Shown here one piece after another: positions 37,461-49,600 of a DNA stretch of 64,000 nt; position 1 is the stretch's first letter, and every line of letters begins with the position of its first letter. Origin of the DNA: Siphonodentalium dalli (lineage: Eukaryota; Mollusca; Scaphopoda; Gadilida; Siphonodentaliidae); NCBI GenBank assembly GCA_032622095.1, contig CP136066.1:58806609-58870608 (forward strand). The letters are read 5' to 3'. A model generated the notes under the pieces. That model was not told the origin of the DNA, ran no database searches, and saw only the letters and a program-made list of their open reading frames with translations. The position numbers and the translations under genes are program-made.

Positions 37461-38594
37461 ACGATACAATAGTTTGTAACGGACGCGTGAACAAATACAC
37501 CATTGCGTGTCCTTGAACATATCTTTGTGTGGAGGAAACACGCGTGAAGATTGTTTGATACGTTTGCATCCAACAAAAGATATACATAATAAAAACACCA
37601 TATTGACGTTTTAAGTACCCGAAGATAGTTATATCGCACACACGATCAAGTGCATTATTAAGAGGTTTTGATGGCACGATATCGACTTTCAAACGAAGAA
37701 GTTTTAACATGTCTTGATATATGCATATCCAAAGCCCAATTTTAACATTTTTAAAACTAAAATTTACCACTTTCAACCCCAAAGTAGACCATAACAGAGC
37801 GAATGTCGTTAAATAATCATCTTCAACTTGATAGGGCTATGATGGGGGGGGGGGGGGGTATTTGAAATAGACAAAAAGTTATCCTAGCAATTTCGAAATA
37901 TTGTCTTGCATGCAAGCGAAGATGACAGAATTAAGGGAAGAGAAATCAGGCTATTTGTCTATAACCAAACACATAGATGATCCAAATTTTTCACTTTTAA
38001 TTAAGGGTCAGATGTACGTTTGGCCAAAATTTCTGGCATTTCAATATGGATTTTCTCAAAATCTGTCAGACATTTATTTGTGAAATTTGGTACAAGCGAC
38101 TATTGTGATACAATCGGTTATTATAAACTCATTTACTTCAATTTTATGGCGTGGAAAATATTTCACCGTTTTCAGGTAGCAAGAACTTCTGTAAATTAGA
38201 TTTGTTTCAAAAGTGAAGTCCATGTATCCATGATATCATATCTGAAGATCATGAGAGGAGACTTAATGCTCATGAAATTTTATGATTATTTTCACTCAGA
38301 AAGACAACTACCAACAAATAATTTTCTATATTTGGGAATTTTCATGTCATTCTTGTTGTTCAATGAACAATTGGACTGAGATGAATTCTGTGTCATGGCT
38401 TCATAACCAAGTTAAAGCTGACCACCATATCTCTCAACACTGTGGCCTAATTTCCAGTTGATTTAGCACTTCTTGAGTGGACCACACTGCATACCAACAT
38501 TTGTGACTGCTTTATTCTTCATTATAATATATGGGGGTATGACACTATATTATGCAATTAAAAATCTAACTCCACATAATGATACAAATGAAGT
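37461..38594. other. Intergenic, nothing recognised
   Basis: AT-rich, chance frames up to 112 codons without domains, and a G-run of about 16 at 37842-37858. Confidence 0.4.
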
Positions 38595-38606
38595 CTCCTC
38601 TCATGG

Positions 38607-38923
38607 TTGATTGATTGATTGATTGGGGTTTTATGTCGCTTTAGCCACTAAGGCCATATCACAACATTGCCAGTTTTAATGGTGGAGGAAATCCGCACAC
38701 TTACGGCTAATCTAACAGTGATTTCAATGGCTGATAAACTCGTCGACCATGTGCGGCAAACCACCGGCCATCGGCAAGTAACTGGCAACTTTCCCAGATA
38801 ACGATTTCGAGTTACAAAGTCCGCGATGGAAACATGTGGATTTGAACCCTTATCGCCAGCGCTGGAAGGCGAAACGGCTTGGAGTTGTACCCCTAACCGA
38901 TTGAGCCACCGAGGCCCCCCCCC
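38607..38923 (-). mobile_element. tRNA-derived SINE with 12-bp target duplication
   Basis: On the minus strand the head reads GCCTCGGTGGCTCAATCGGT, with a pol III A box TGGCTCAATCGG (38908-38897) and B box GGTTCAAATCC (38848-38838). The body runs to a tail of CAAT repeats at about 38607-38625. Direct repeats CTCCTCTCATGG flank it exactly at 38595-38606 and 38924-38935. The perfect duplication suggests a fairly young insertion. Confidence 0.88.
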
Positions 38924-39296
38924 CTCCTCTCATGGAGCCAAGACAATATGCTGTTTGGTGATTGGAGTGTTGTGTGAAATTATTAATTATTCTGGGAGTT
39001 CATGGTGCCGAAAGGGACAACATAGAAAATAATATTTTCAACCTCTCAAATGTTTTTTTCTCCTCTTAATAATTGCTAAGATTCTGCAAACAAGGAAGAT
39101 GATGATATGTGAAATTTATATTCTTTCAGCTCTCCTACACCCGTGAAATCGTACACTTCTATCTAAGCACTTACTAACAGAACCAGATGTTACCCTACCA
39201 TCGGATCATGACAAGGGCGTGTATTTACCGGTTTAAAGGTCCGTCATCCGATTTGACACCAAATAACCCAGTACTCCCAGGAAAAAAATTAAAAAT

Positions 39297-39800
39297 ACCA
39301 CAACCACCACCATTGGTATCGTACAGGAATCGCTAATATACCAACAATCACCATTACTCCTATCACACAGGAATCGCTAAAATACCCACAATCACCACCA
39401 TTCGTATCACACAGGAATCGCTAAAATACCCACAATCACCACCATTCGTATTACACAGGAATCTCTAAAATACCCACAATCACCACCATTCGTATCACAC
39501 AGGAATCGCTAAAATACCCACAATCACCACCATTCGTATCACACAGGAATCGCTAAAATACCCACAATCACCACCATTCGTATCACACAGGAATCGCTAA
39601 AATACCCACAATCACCACCATTCGTATCACACAGGAATCGCTAAAATACCCACAATCACCACCATTCGTATCACACAGGAATCGCTAAAATACCCACAAT
39701 CACCACCATTCGTATTGCACAGGAATCGCTAAAATACCCACAATCACCACCATTCGTATTACACAGGAATCTCTAAAATACACACAATCACCACACACAG
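39297..39800. repeat. 44-bp minisatellite, about 11 copies
   Basis: Unit ACACAGGAATCGCTAAAATA then CCCACAATCACCACCATTCGT, repeating every 44 bases with near identity. Confidence 0.95.
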
Positions 39801-39849
39801 CCACTGTTATTTTGGCTTGCCATTTTCATATGGCAGAAGTGTAGGTTGT

Positions 39850-40110
39850 ATACTATCATAATAATCATCACCGTCTTCATAATAATAATCATCGTCCTCG
39901 TCATCACCATCATCATCATCATCGTCATCAAGATCACCATCGCCATCATGGTCATCATCATCGACATCATCATCATCATCATCATCAACATCACCGTCAT
40001 CATCAACATCGTCATCATCATCATCATCGTCGTCGTTATCGTCGTCGTTATCGTCGTCATCGTGGTAATCATCGCCATCATCATCAACATCATTAGCATC
40101 ACGGCTATGT
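39850..40110. repeat. Imperfect (ATC/ATT)n microsatellite
   Basis: Similar in composition to 3505-3732. Gives poly-Asp, poly-Met and poly-Ile artefact frames. Confidence 0.95.
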
Positions 40111-41064
40111 TTAATTCCCTGAGGGTAGAATAAATACCATTGAAACCAGATGTATTTATAATCACACACAACGCAATTCCCCCTGTTAATTTCGAGGATA
40201 TATTCAAACAAGCTGATAGTAGTTAGAATAAAATGCAATTTTGGGAAAATACTCTCGTATATGGAATAAACATATCTTATCATCAAGGATATGGAAAGCG
40301 GATTCAAATTTGAATGCTCATCGATCATATTGGTAGGAAGAAAACAAAAGGACCACCATGCATGACATAAAACACCCGTTGACAGTTCAGAGTGCAGATA
40401 CCATTACGGTTGGGGTTATTAGTAAAAACCCAATAAAACTAAAATTCAAAGTCGAAAAGAGCCCATAACTCTGACGAAAATTAATTCGCCAATTCGCATC
40501 TTATACCATGAGCAATTCGTGCCACATAAGAAGTTCAGTGGTGATCAAGTACAGGGCTGGGAAGCTTATAATTATACGTCATGATTTGGCAGCCAGTCGT
40601 CTCACATCAAAGGTTGTATTAATCGATGTCTTGACCTATACATAAATATAACTCAACCAAATAGAGCTTTGTATAAGTTTTTGCTAACTTATTATGAGTC
40701 CCGTCCCCATATTATTTTCATACGACTGTTGAGAAAATATGAGTTTTCAAGTGACTCCGGTCACTATATATTGTTCCAAACATGAAATATGAACGCCAAA
40801 AGCTCACACAATTATGATCGTTCTCCGGTTTTTGCAGTATCCGCGATGAGTTTGTTGGTATAGTCTAATAGCTTGATGATATCTTAGGTAAATATAGAAG
40901 AATATAAAATCTGGTGTTAATGTTGCCAGGCGAGATATATTGCCGCCATGTTCGATCATGTTATGATTTAGCTTCCCGGCCCTGTAGTTACCCTAAATAC
41001 AGGTATCAACGGGAAATACCACTTTGTTCAACGTCGACAAAGATCACTATTTCATCGGTTACAG
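40111..41064. other. Intergenic, nothing recognised
   Basis: No domain, repeat or palindrome that I can support. Confidence 0.4.
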
Positions 41065-41109
41065 TTAAAGGTACTCAATCCGATCAGACGGTCCCCATAT
41101 CATCAAGAT

Positions 41110-41157
<48 letters not shown>

Positions 41158-41564
41158 TTGCTTCAAAATACGCTTTAGTTATCAGAATCGATTTATTGCA
41201 ACGAAATAATGCTAACCACTGTCAACTATGGTATCAAATTAAAAAAAACTTGTTATTTATCAATATTTTGTTCAACAAAATATGGCCGTATTATCACTTA
41301 AGTATCACGAAATTTGGCCGTATTACCACTTGATTTTAGAGTTATCCATTTTTATCCGCAATTTTGTCCGAGACCTTCCATTTGAAAACGTGTTTCTGTG
41401 CCACATATTATTACAAAGATCGAGAAATAATAAACTTCAAAAATCGATATCTGATCACTCTGAGCTTTGATGTGTGGGTTCCTCGACTCGAAACAAGTAT
41501 TTTTTATCCCCGAAGCCAAAGAAATAGTAATTTAGGAGCGTCTGATCGGATTGAGTACCTTTAA
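41065..41564. mobile_element. TTAA-flanked MITE, copy C with expanded (CAA)n
   Basis: TTAA then AGGTACTCAATCCGAT; far end ATCGGATTGAGTACCT then TTAA. Internally inverted relative to copy A. The short CAA run found in sister copies is expanded here to about 17 triplets (41105-41156), which creates a poly-Asn frame. A local duplication of CGTATTACCACTTGA-like sequence lies at 41285-41335. Confidence 0.9.
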
Positions 41565-41802
41565 ACAGATTCCCCCCGAACGTAGCTTAACCGATTTTTA
41601 ACTAAGATAGTCAGGTATAGGTTATGCAAATGACTTGCAATCGATGGGCCATAACCAAATACAGAGAGGGAACACATTTCAAATTTTGACGGACATCCAC
41701 CCCGGTTCAACAGTTCAAAATACCGTTTCAGCAATTACTCGGTTACAGTTCAGCAGATTCCCCCGAATAGTCTAGGCAAATATGGACTTAGGTGTCGCCT
41801 GG

Positions 41803-42576
41803 GGCCTATACTATGGACCATAATAATTGTAATCACAAGGTTATGGGAGGTACACAGGAGGCGTCAAGTGCACTAGACCACTGTATTGTAATATAGTATA
41901 TTTACACCCGTGTGCTCGTGGGCGCATTACCGATGGGTGGTTGGGTTTGATCAGAATGGCATTCACACTGCGCCAATCAAGCGGTTGTCTCGTGGCAAAC
42001 AACCTAAAGTCTGTATTGGAGTATATTGCCCAATTATGACATTCGTGCAGGGACGTTGTTAGAGGGTCTCCTTTGTGGGTACACAACTTGGAGTTTAAAC
42101 CTGCACCTGAGACCCTATTATAGCTACGTCTCTTGTACATATTATCAATAGAATACTCCAGCGATTCTGAATGACAACCCAACTAGAAATTGAAATACAT
42201 CGTACAACTATAATTGTTGGAACAGACGATAACCATTGGCGAAATATAATACAATGCACGAACTGTTGCGGTGTACTCACTGAGTGATTATTTAAAGGAT
42301 ACCGATCACCACTAAACAAATTGCTCACGGATCACCCATGCACTATGGATAACATATCAATGAGTGTCTCAGAGGAATCTTTTTTTTTTTTCATTGGTCA
42401 ATCAAGTCACATGTGGAAAACCTATTATTTTATTGGTCACCATGCATGTGAACGCGGCATTACAAGAAGTCGCCTTTTCACTGTTAGAATAAGAGTGGAG
42501 GTCTATGGTAATCGACACCTTTTGTGTGCCACACAGAAGCTTGTGATTACAATAATTGTGTTCTATAGTATAGGGC
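41803..42576. mobile_element. 0.77 kb TIR element inserted in the composite transposon
   Basis: The left end GGCCTATACTATGGACC continues with ATAATTGTAATCACAAG; the right end CTTGTGATTACAATAATTGT...CTATAGTATAGGGCC is inverted. CCTGG on both sides looks like the target duplication, and the sister arm at 52350-52360 shows the uninterrupted host sequence. End motif shared with 8635-10615. Confidence 0.8.
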
Positions 42577-42852
42577 CCTGGAGAGGGAATTTATGAGACC
42601 AACATTTTTGGTTAGCATGAACACTTAGCTTTCGGAATCCGTATGTTGGCTTTGTCAGATAGGCGGACTTTTTTCGCATTACGTGGTTTTATTGAGGCAC
42701 CAGGGGTGCTATTCACCAAGCGAGACTATTTTATAAACCAGGTAGTTTATTTGGTAGCGGCTGAACGCAAAGGTATCTTTGCTTTAGCGCAAACGACACA
42801 CGCTATCGATGGTGTGATTGATCCAATCTATCAGATTTGTCACTTGTCAATT

Positions 42853-43377
42853 GACGCCGTCTCACGACTAATTCATGAACACTCACCGGCCACAATCGGC
42901 ATGTATAGCGGTATAATTTTTTGGTATAATTGTGTGGAGACTCATGCTGGCGTTTATTCATCTGCAGAATGAGTTTCATTGATATTAATGAGGTTTTTTA
43001 ATTAGCACAGTGTGAAAATGAAGAGCCGAGAAGATAACGTCTCAGAAGAATTTTGTTTGTGTTTTGATTCTGTTTGGATATTTCCTTGCCATTTTCAAAG
43101 AAATTTCTTTCCATGCATCATTTTTCCGGCGCTGGTGAATGGTACCGGTTTCTGTGTTCTTTAATATTTTTATTCTTCTCTCCACAATGCCCATAAACGT
43201 TTTACGCTCGTCGGCAGTGGGGGGGGGGGGGGGGGGGGTCTGGAAAACAATTGCACATATAGGGCCCAAAACGTTTTTTCCGACCCCGAGGGACCCACCA
43301 CCCCATTTGTGCAAATTTTTTCCTCCAAATGTTAGGGACTTTGTTAGTTTGACTTTGAAGACATTGAAGAATGTCAT
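42853..43377 (-). pseudogene. Myb/SANT-like domain fragment, copy L
   Basis: The minus-strand frame (about 43215-43042) encodes TADERKTFMGIVERR...NDAWKEISLKMARKYPNR, then stops. Spacing of the acidic start, the two helices and AWKEI fits the Myb/SANT-like DNA-binding domain of transposon-derived proteins (Myb_DNA-bind_5 type). It is truncated before a full third helix and is preceded by a long C-run. The domain proper covers only the 43042-43215 part; the rest of the interval is upstream or antisense element sequence. Confidence 0.45.
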
Positions 43378-44300
43378 TTCTCAAAGCATCTGAATGCATC
43401 ACATTATTTCAGTTCATCTATTTGTAGGCGATAACAGTATACAATTAGTATTTTAGTTTAGTCTTGTTGAGCAGTATTTAATCTTCAAGATGAAGTTCGT
43501 ACATTCAAGGAGAATAGCGTCGCCTTCAGTTGGGATTGTCTGAACAATAAACAGTAACGGTCATTCATCATAACCAATTCAGTTTTATTTGGATAAGTGT
43601 TGCAAATTAACATTACTTGCAATCATTAAAGATGAGAAATAACCAGAAGGAATTAATTTGATTGCATGCCAGAACAAGACAATATTTCAGACATTATAAA
43701 TTTATGAGATACCCTTTTCAATTTCATGTTATGCAACAATCGGGTTAATGATATCTAGTCATCATTGAGTATTCTCCATGTAGTATTTGTGATACAGTTT
43801 TTTTTTTATTTTATTACTTTTATTCGGGTAATACAACTGGGTAATATATTATTTTGTTTTTACTAAATTACGGTTTTCCACTGTGAAGTTGGACGGGATC
43901 CTGTGAAATCCAGAAGGTTGCTAAATCTGAGGCTATATTAGTCACTATAGCCGTCTATATAGCCATATGCCAACAAACATGATATTAACATGTTTACAAA
44001 CAACATTACATGGTCAGTACTTGTAAATTTACAAGCACGATTGTTTCGGCCTCTGAACCACCCACCCACCCCGACCCTATATACCGATTTTTTTGTGTAG
44101 ACCCCCCCCCCCCATGTCGTCGGTGGTATATTTTGCCCCACGTAATTTTCCTCGGTTGCTCATTGTTGAAATGAACCAAACGTGTACTGTTACACGCAGC
44201 ATGTTTATGTGACCGATGGTCAATCTATGATTGACGCCAATCGCCTTGATCGGATAATCCTATACCGCGCGGCGATGTCTTCCCATCGATATGTCCACCG

Positions 44301-44475
44301 ATAGCTTCGCATTGAGCGTCGCCTCGTAAAACTACCTGGACTATATTATAAACCCAGCTGGTGAATAGCACCCCAGGGGTGCTATTCACCGGCTGGGTTT
44401 ATAATATAGTCCAGGTAGTTTTACGAGGCGACGCTCAATGCGAAGCTATCGGTGGACATATCGATGGGAAGACAT
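44301..44475. repeat. Near-perfect palindrome at the dimer junction
   Basis: The sequence reads inward to GAATAGCACCCC, a single A at 44375, then GGGGTGCTATTC. The symmetry extends outward through ACCTGGACTATATTATAAAC and CGCCTCGTAAAACT on both sides with very few mismatches. Confidence 0.95.
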
Positions 44476-45437
44476 CGCCGCGCCATATAGGATAATCCAA
44501 TTAAGGTGATTGGCGTCAATCATAGATTGACCACCGGTCACATAAACATGCTGCGTGTAACAGTACACGTTTGTACACATTTCAACAATGAGCAACCGAG
44601 GAAAAGGACGTGGGGCAAAATATACCACCGACGACATGAGGGGGTCTACAAAAACAATCCGTATACAGGGCCGGGGTGGGTGGGTGGTCCAGAGGCCGAA
44701 ACAATCGTGCTTGTAATTTTTTTCTCCAAAATGGGTTTTTTTCAAACAATTTACAAGTACTGACCATGTAATGTTGTTTGTAAGCATGTTAGTATCATGT
44801 GTGTTGGCATATGGCTATATAGACAGCTATAGTGACTATTTAGCCTCAGATTTAGCAACATTCTGGATTTCACAGGATCCCGTCCCACTTCACAGTGGAA
44901 AACCGTAATTTAGTGAAACAAATTAATGTATTACCCAGTTGTATTACCCGAATAATAGTCATAAAATAAAAAAACTGTATCACAAATACTACATGGTGAA
45001 TACTCAATGATGACTAGATATCATTGACCCGATTGTTGCTTAACATGAAATTGAAAAGGGTATCTCATAAATTTCTAATGTCTGAAATACTGTCTTGTTC
45101 TGGAATGCAATCAAATTCATTCCTTCTGGTTATTTTTCATCTTTTTAATGATTGCAAGTAATGTTAATTTGCAGCACTTATCCAAATAAAACTGAATTGG
45201 TTATGATGAATGGCCGTTACTGTTATTGTTCAGACAATCCCAACTGAAGGTGACGCTATTCTCTTGAATTTACGAACTTCATATTGAAGCTTATATAATT
45301 AAATACTGCTCAATAAGACTAAATTACAATACTAATTGTATACTGTTATCGCTTACAAATAGATGAACTGAAATAATGTGATGCATTCAGATGCTTTGAG
45401 AAATGACATTCCTCAATGTCTTCAAAGTTCAAACTAA

Positions 45438-46394
45438 AATCAAGAATAAAATCTGACTGAGACTATACTGCAGACTCTATAGTGCACAAATATACATACA
45501 AATGGTTGAGTTATAATAATGCAAAATGTGTTTACGGATAGAACCAAGTTGGTAGCTCTGGTATGCATCGACAGGCAAAACCTGTGATATGCAGTAATAT
45601 CTGCATACATCCTTCTCGTATCATTCAGGTCTATCACCATACCAAACCACTTCAAAATTCGACAACCGACACTTCAACTTATATGGCAAAAACTTTGTAC
45701 GGATTGAATTTCATAAACAGGGCCCATGGATAACTCTGGTAGGCATTGGTACTCGCAATCCGTGATATTATGCATATTCGTTCCCCATTTCTGGTCCGTC
45801 ACATGTCATAGAACAACAAAACATGACAACCGATCGACTCTTGAGTTATGATGCAAAATGTGTGTACGGACGGACGCACGGACGTCTCGAGACGTCAACT
45901 ATATACCCGCCGACTAATATCGGGGGTATAATAACCATATATCTATGTGTATACCTAACCAAAACAATTCCCCTCCTCACCCACCCCGGTGGATAAGACT
46001 AAAGAGTTCTTTGATCATGCACAAATAATTGTAGAACCCCTGACCTGTTTACCACTATTTACACTGGCCAGTGTTCTCTGTCAGACTAAACACGCTCGAT
46101 ATATTAAGGCTATAATGCGGTCTAGGGCAATTTGTGACATACAGTGTACCTACACAATGCTTTATTATTGTTGTTAGATACTGGAAACACCAGGAAACAC
46201 CTGGAAATACAGTTTATTTTTCGTTTTTCTGACCTGTGCTTTACCGATTAAAGATGTTATTGCTTGAGTCTTAATTTTACACACTTTGCACCAAAAAAGG
46301 ATAGTGGAATGGGATTGAAAGGCAGTTAACACAGTTATTGAAGAACGGCTAAAAAACTCTGAAATTTTTATAAAAACATGAGAAAGGGGGTGGG
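45438..46394. mobile_element. 0.96 kb insert in dimer copy R
   Basis: Absent from the matching point of copy L (near 43335). It holds two or three diverged units of about 200 bases (GCAAAATGTGT...ACGGA) and ends with ACGGACGGACGCACGGACG, then TCGGGGGTATAATAA (45871-45929), a word typical of a dispersed invertebrate repeat. Confidence 0.6.
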
Positions 46395-46495
46395 TCCCTA
46401 ACATTTGGAGGAACAAATTTTCATAAATGGGGTGGTGGGTCCCTCGAGGTCTGAAAAAAACTTTTTGGGCCCTATATGTGCAATTGTTTTCCAGA

Positions 46496-46690
46496 CCCCC
46501 CCCCCCCCCCCCCACTGCCGACGAGCGTAACACTTTTTTGGGCATTGTGGAGAGAAGAATCAAAATATTAAAGAACAAAGAAACCGGCACCATTCACCAG
46601 CGCCTGAAAAATAATGCATGGAAAGAAATTTCTTTGGAAATAGCAGGGAAATATCCAAACAGAACCAAAACACAAACAAAATTCTTCTGA
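46496..46690 (+). pseudogene. Myb/SANT-like domain fragment, copy R
   Basis: Encodes TADERNTFLGIVERR...NNAWKEISLEIAGKYPNR, ending TKFF and a stop. TTGTTTTCCAG just upstream (46485-46495) looks like a splice acceptor, so this may have been a last exon. It differs from copy L by scattered substitutions. Truncated; function unlikely. Confidence 0.5.
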
Positions 46691-49600
46691 GACGTTATCT
46701 GCTTGGCTCTTCATTTTCACACTGTGCTAATTACAAAACCTCATTAATATCATTGAAACTCATTCTGCAGATATATAAACGCAAGCATGAGTCTCCACAC
46801 AATTATACCCAAAAATTATACCGCTATACATGCCGATTGTGGCCGGTGAGTGTTCATGAATTAGTCGTAAGACGGCGTCAATTGACAGGTGACAAATCTG
46901 ATAGATTGGATCAATCACACCATCGACAGCGTGTGTCGTTTGCGCTAAAGCAAAGATACCTTTGCGTTCAGCCGCTACCATATAAACTACCTGGTTTATA
47001 AAATAGTCTCGCTTGGTGAATAGCACCCCTGGTGATAAAATCGGTCATTTTTTAAATAAAGCCGACATATTTGACAGAGTATATTCACACATTTTGAGAA
47101 GAAATATTCGTCCAATTTTGATACCTGTGAATGGGGCGATAACCAGAATAAGGTAATACATGTAACCATTGAATCTCAGAATGACAGTCATCAAATAATT
47201 TTTAGGGTGAGAAGAATATGACGATTCACGCAAAGCGTTGTCTTTCGTTTCTTATAAAGTCAGAAGTAAGATGGTGATGGCCAATTGTTTTATACCATGG
47301 CCATGGGAAACTACTGCCAATTAGCTACGTTCTAATATATCACTTATCGCTGTTGGTCGCATTATTTTTTATCAAAGGCAGAAAAACCAACCCTGCCCCC
47401 TAAAGCTGAGAGGCGTCAGGCTGTGGTGTAAGGCACGCATAACGCACGTTTATGTGCCAAATTGCGAAATTAACACAACGGCCGTTGATGGACTGCTAAG
47501 GTATTGTCTATTATATATGTTTTGATCGACACAGTCGAGCATTAAAGTAACAATATCACATAATGTACCTCCTGACTCAATTTTTTAACAAATTTTAGAT
47601 TTTTTTCCCCAAAAAAGATAATCTAAAATGCATTTTGTCTTCTTTCGGGAGGCAAAAATGAAATTAATGTATTAAGGGTGGAGATAATTAGTGTATACGG
47701 TAATTTGGTTCCGTCTTGGTTTAAAAACTGGCCTAATAACCCAAGATGGCTGCCAATATGGTGGCCTTTATATAGGTGGGAATTGTGCAATTTGTAAGAA
47801 CGCACGATTACTTCCCAACATGGCTTAACTGTCACAACGGCCGTTGATAAACTTCAAGAATTTTATGTAATATATATATCCCGATCCATCGACTAGAAAA
47901 TTTAAGTGAAACTGGTACACAAAGCACCTCCTGGTCCCAATTTTTGATTAAATATTTAATTAGTTTAGTCTAAAACTAATTGAAAACCTATTTTTGTCAT
48001 CTTCTCGAAATGCATAAAGACAATAATGTAGTGTGGGTGGATATAATTTGTATGTACGAAAATTTAATGCCGTCGGCGGATACTACATGACATATTAACT
48101 CCAAGATGGCTGCCAATACGGTGGCCGGTATATGGCTGGAAATTGTAAAATATGTCATGTCGAAATTAACACCAGCATCGCAATGCAATGTCTTATAAAA
48201 CCAATAGTCTTATTATATTCATATCATTTTGCAATACTGAGACGTAACAGTGGCCAGTTCTATCAAAAATGATAACCAGATTGGTACCAACGAGTGAGAG
48301 GATCGACATATTTTGCATTCATTCGCGCTCAAGTAAGATTAGTTCTTCGAAATCGGTGGCATGTCGTGCAAATTATTTCACAATAAACATGGTTGATTTA
48401 AGGCAATTGGCTGTCTGACTATCTTTGCGAACAGAATAAGGGAATTATATAGGTTATATTAAATTTAACACGACATTTAAGCATTCTTGGCACTCTCTAT
48501 GGCTATTGTAACAAAATGCGACCGCGAATAACAAAATTAATCAATTAACCAATTCGGATATATATCTCATCAAATAACTCATGTTGATACGAATCGTTAG
48601 TTAACCCCTATCAACGAGGCTTGGTTACATGAACGGAGCTACTGATACATTGTGTATCATGTATACTGTTCTAAAAGTAAGTTTAAATGGATCTCATTGA
48701 CCAATAGCAATTGCTACCCAGTCCGCAAGAGGACATCTCCAGCAAATTATCAAACTGTCACATCATACAGGTTCGTTCAGTTTCATCACCACGCAATAGA
48801 CTCGTCGAATTTTGTATTCTAACATTTACCGGATTATTTACCATAACACATTTCGCACACAAGGAGATGGAAACCTGGTTGATTTTCAACTTGAAGTTTG
48901 TCAGCTGCTTAAAGGGTGGGAAGTATTTGCTTGTACTAGCAGTAGATAAGTTGCAAAGTCAAAGCTCTAAGCGACACTTCCAACAAACGAAAATACCAGC
49001 GATGTGGTAAATCACACAAAACTATCAAACTATGTTCCTATATATTTCGATTGTATGTTACTCTATATAGTATGGTACTGGAGTCTCGTGTCACCACATG
49101 TGCACTCGTGATTTCCAGAAGTGACTGAACAATTGCTTGTAAGACGAGGTACCCCAAATATGGACAATTATCCAATGCTAGACGAACAGTCATATTACCC
49201 ATATCTTTCTATGCTGATGAGTAGGTATGATTACTTCTGGAAGGCTGTACATTCGGAAACAGCATATAGATTGGAGTATTGGCATCGAGTTTTATCATGT
49301 AGACTGGTACATTTTGGACTTTTGGTATCCCAGTGTAAGTTTTAGCTCATTGTGACAGCAAAATGAAAAGGACGACAATTGCAATTATTTGTATACACGC
49401 TATACACAGGTTGATACCAGGAAGCGTATAATAACTTTCTAGATAAGTCCAAAAATAATGAGGTTAGGGACCTGCTGATGCCAGCAGGCCGGATGTCTGA
49501 AAACATATAATATTTTGATCATGTCCGTTCATGATTAAAGCATTATAATTCCACCCACCTGTCATGTCTAACGCCAGATGCGTTACAGTTAATTTCAAAT

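Larger units (their letters stand above)
42702..47030. mobile_element. Inverted dimer of a Myb/SANT-bearing TIR transposon
   Basis: Both outer ends and the centre carry the same terminal sequence, AGGGGTGCTATTCACC. Copy L (42702-44374) and copy R (44376-47030) are inverted copies of one element joined end to end at 44375. R has an extra 0.96 kb insert (45438-46394). Sequence matches run the whole length, including a G/C run of about 20 (43217-43239; 46497-46514) and the domain at 46513-46690. The Myb/SANT fragment suggests a PIF/Harbinger or ISL2EU relative; no nuclease frame was seen. Confidence 0.8.

Noticed and set aside
38838-38920. Functional tRNA gene
   Set aside because: The A and B boxes belong to a SINE head; the cloverleaf is not convincing and target duplications frame the whole SINE.
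39788-40328. Frames of 139 and 173 codons with poly-Asp, poly-Met and poly-Ile
   Set aside because: By-products of the second ATC-type microsatellite; flanking parts show no domain.
42643-42972. 109-codon frame, conserved as 88 codons at 46760-47026 (minus)
   Set aside because: Similarity reflects the two arms of the inverted dimer. The frame starts in or before the terminal repeat and runs antisense to the Myb-like fragment; no domain recognised.
47045-47233. 62-codon frame resembling part of the frame at 51892-52218
   Set aside because: The match is due to the inverted arms of the outer composite transposon, and the two frames differ by an indel-containing stretch; not evidence for a protein.
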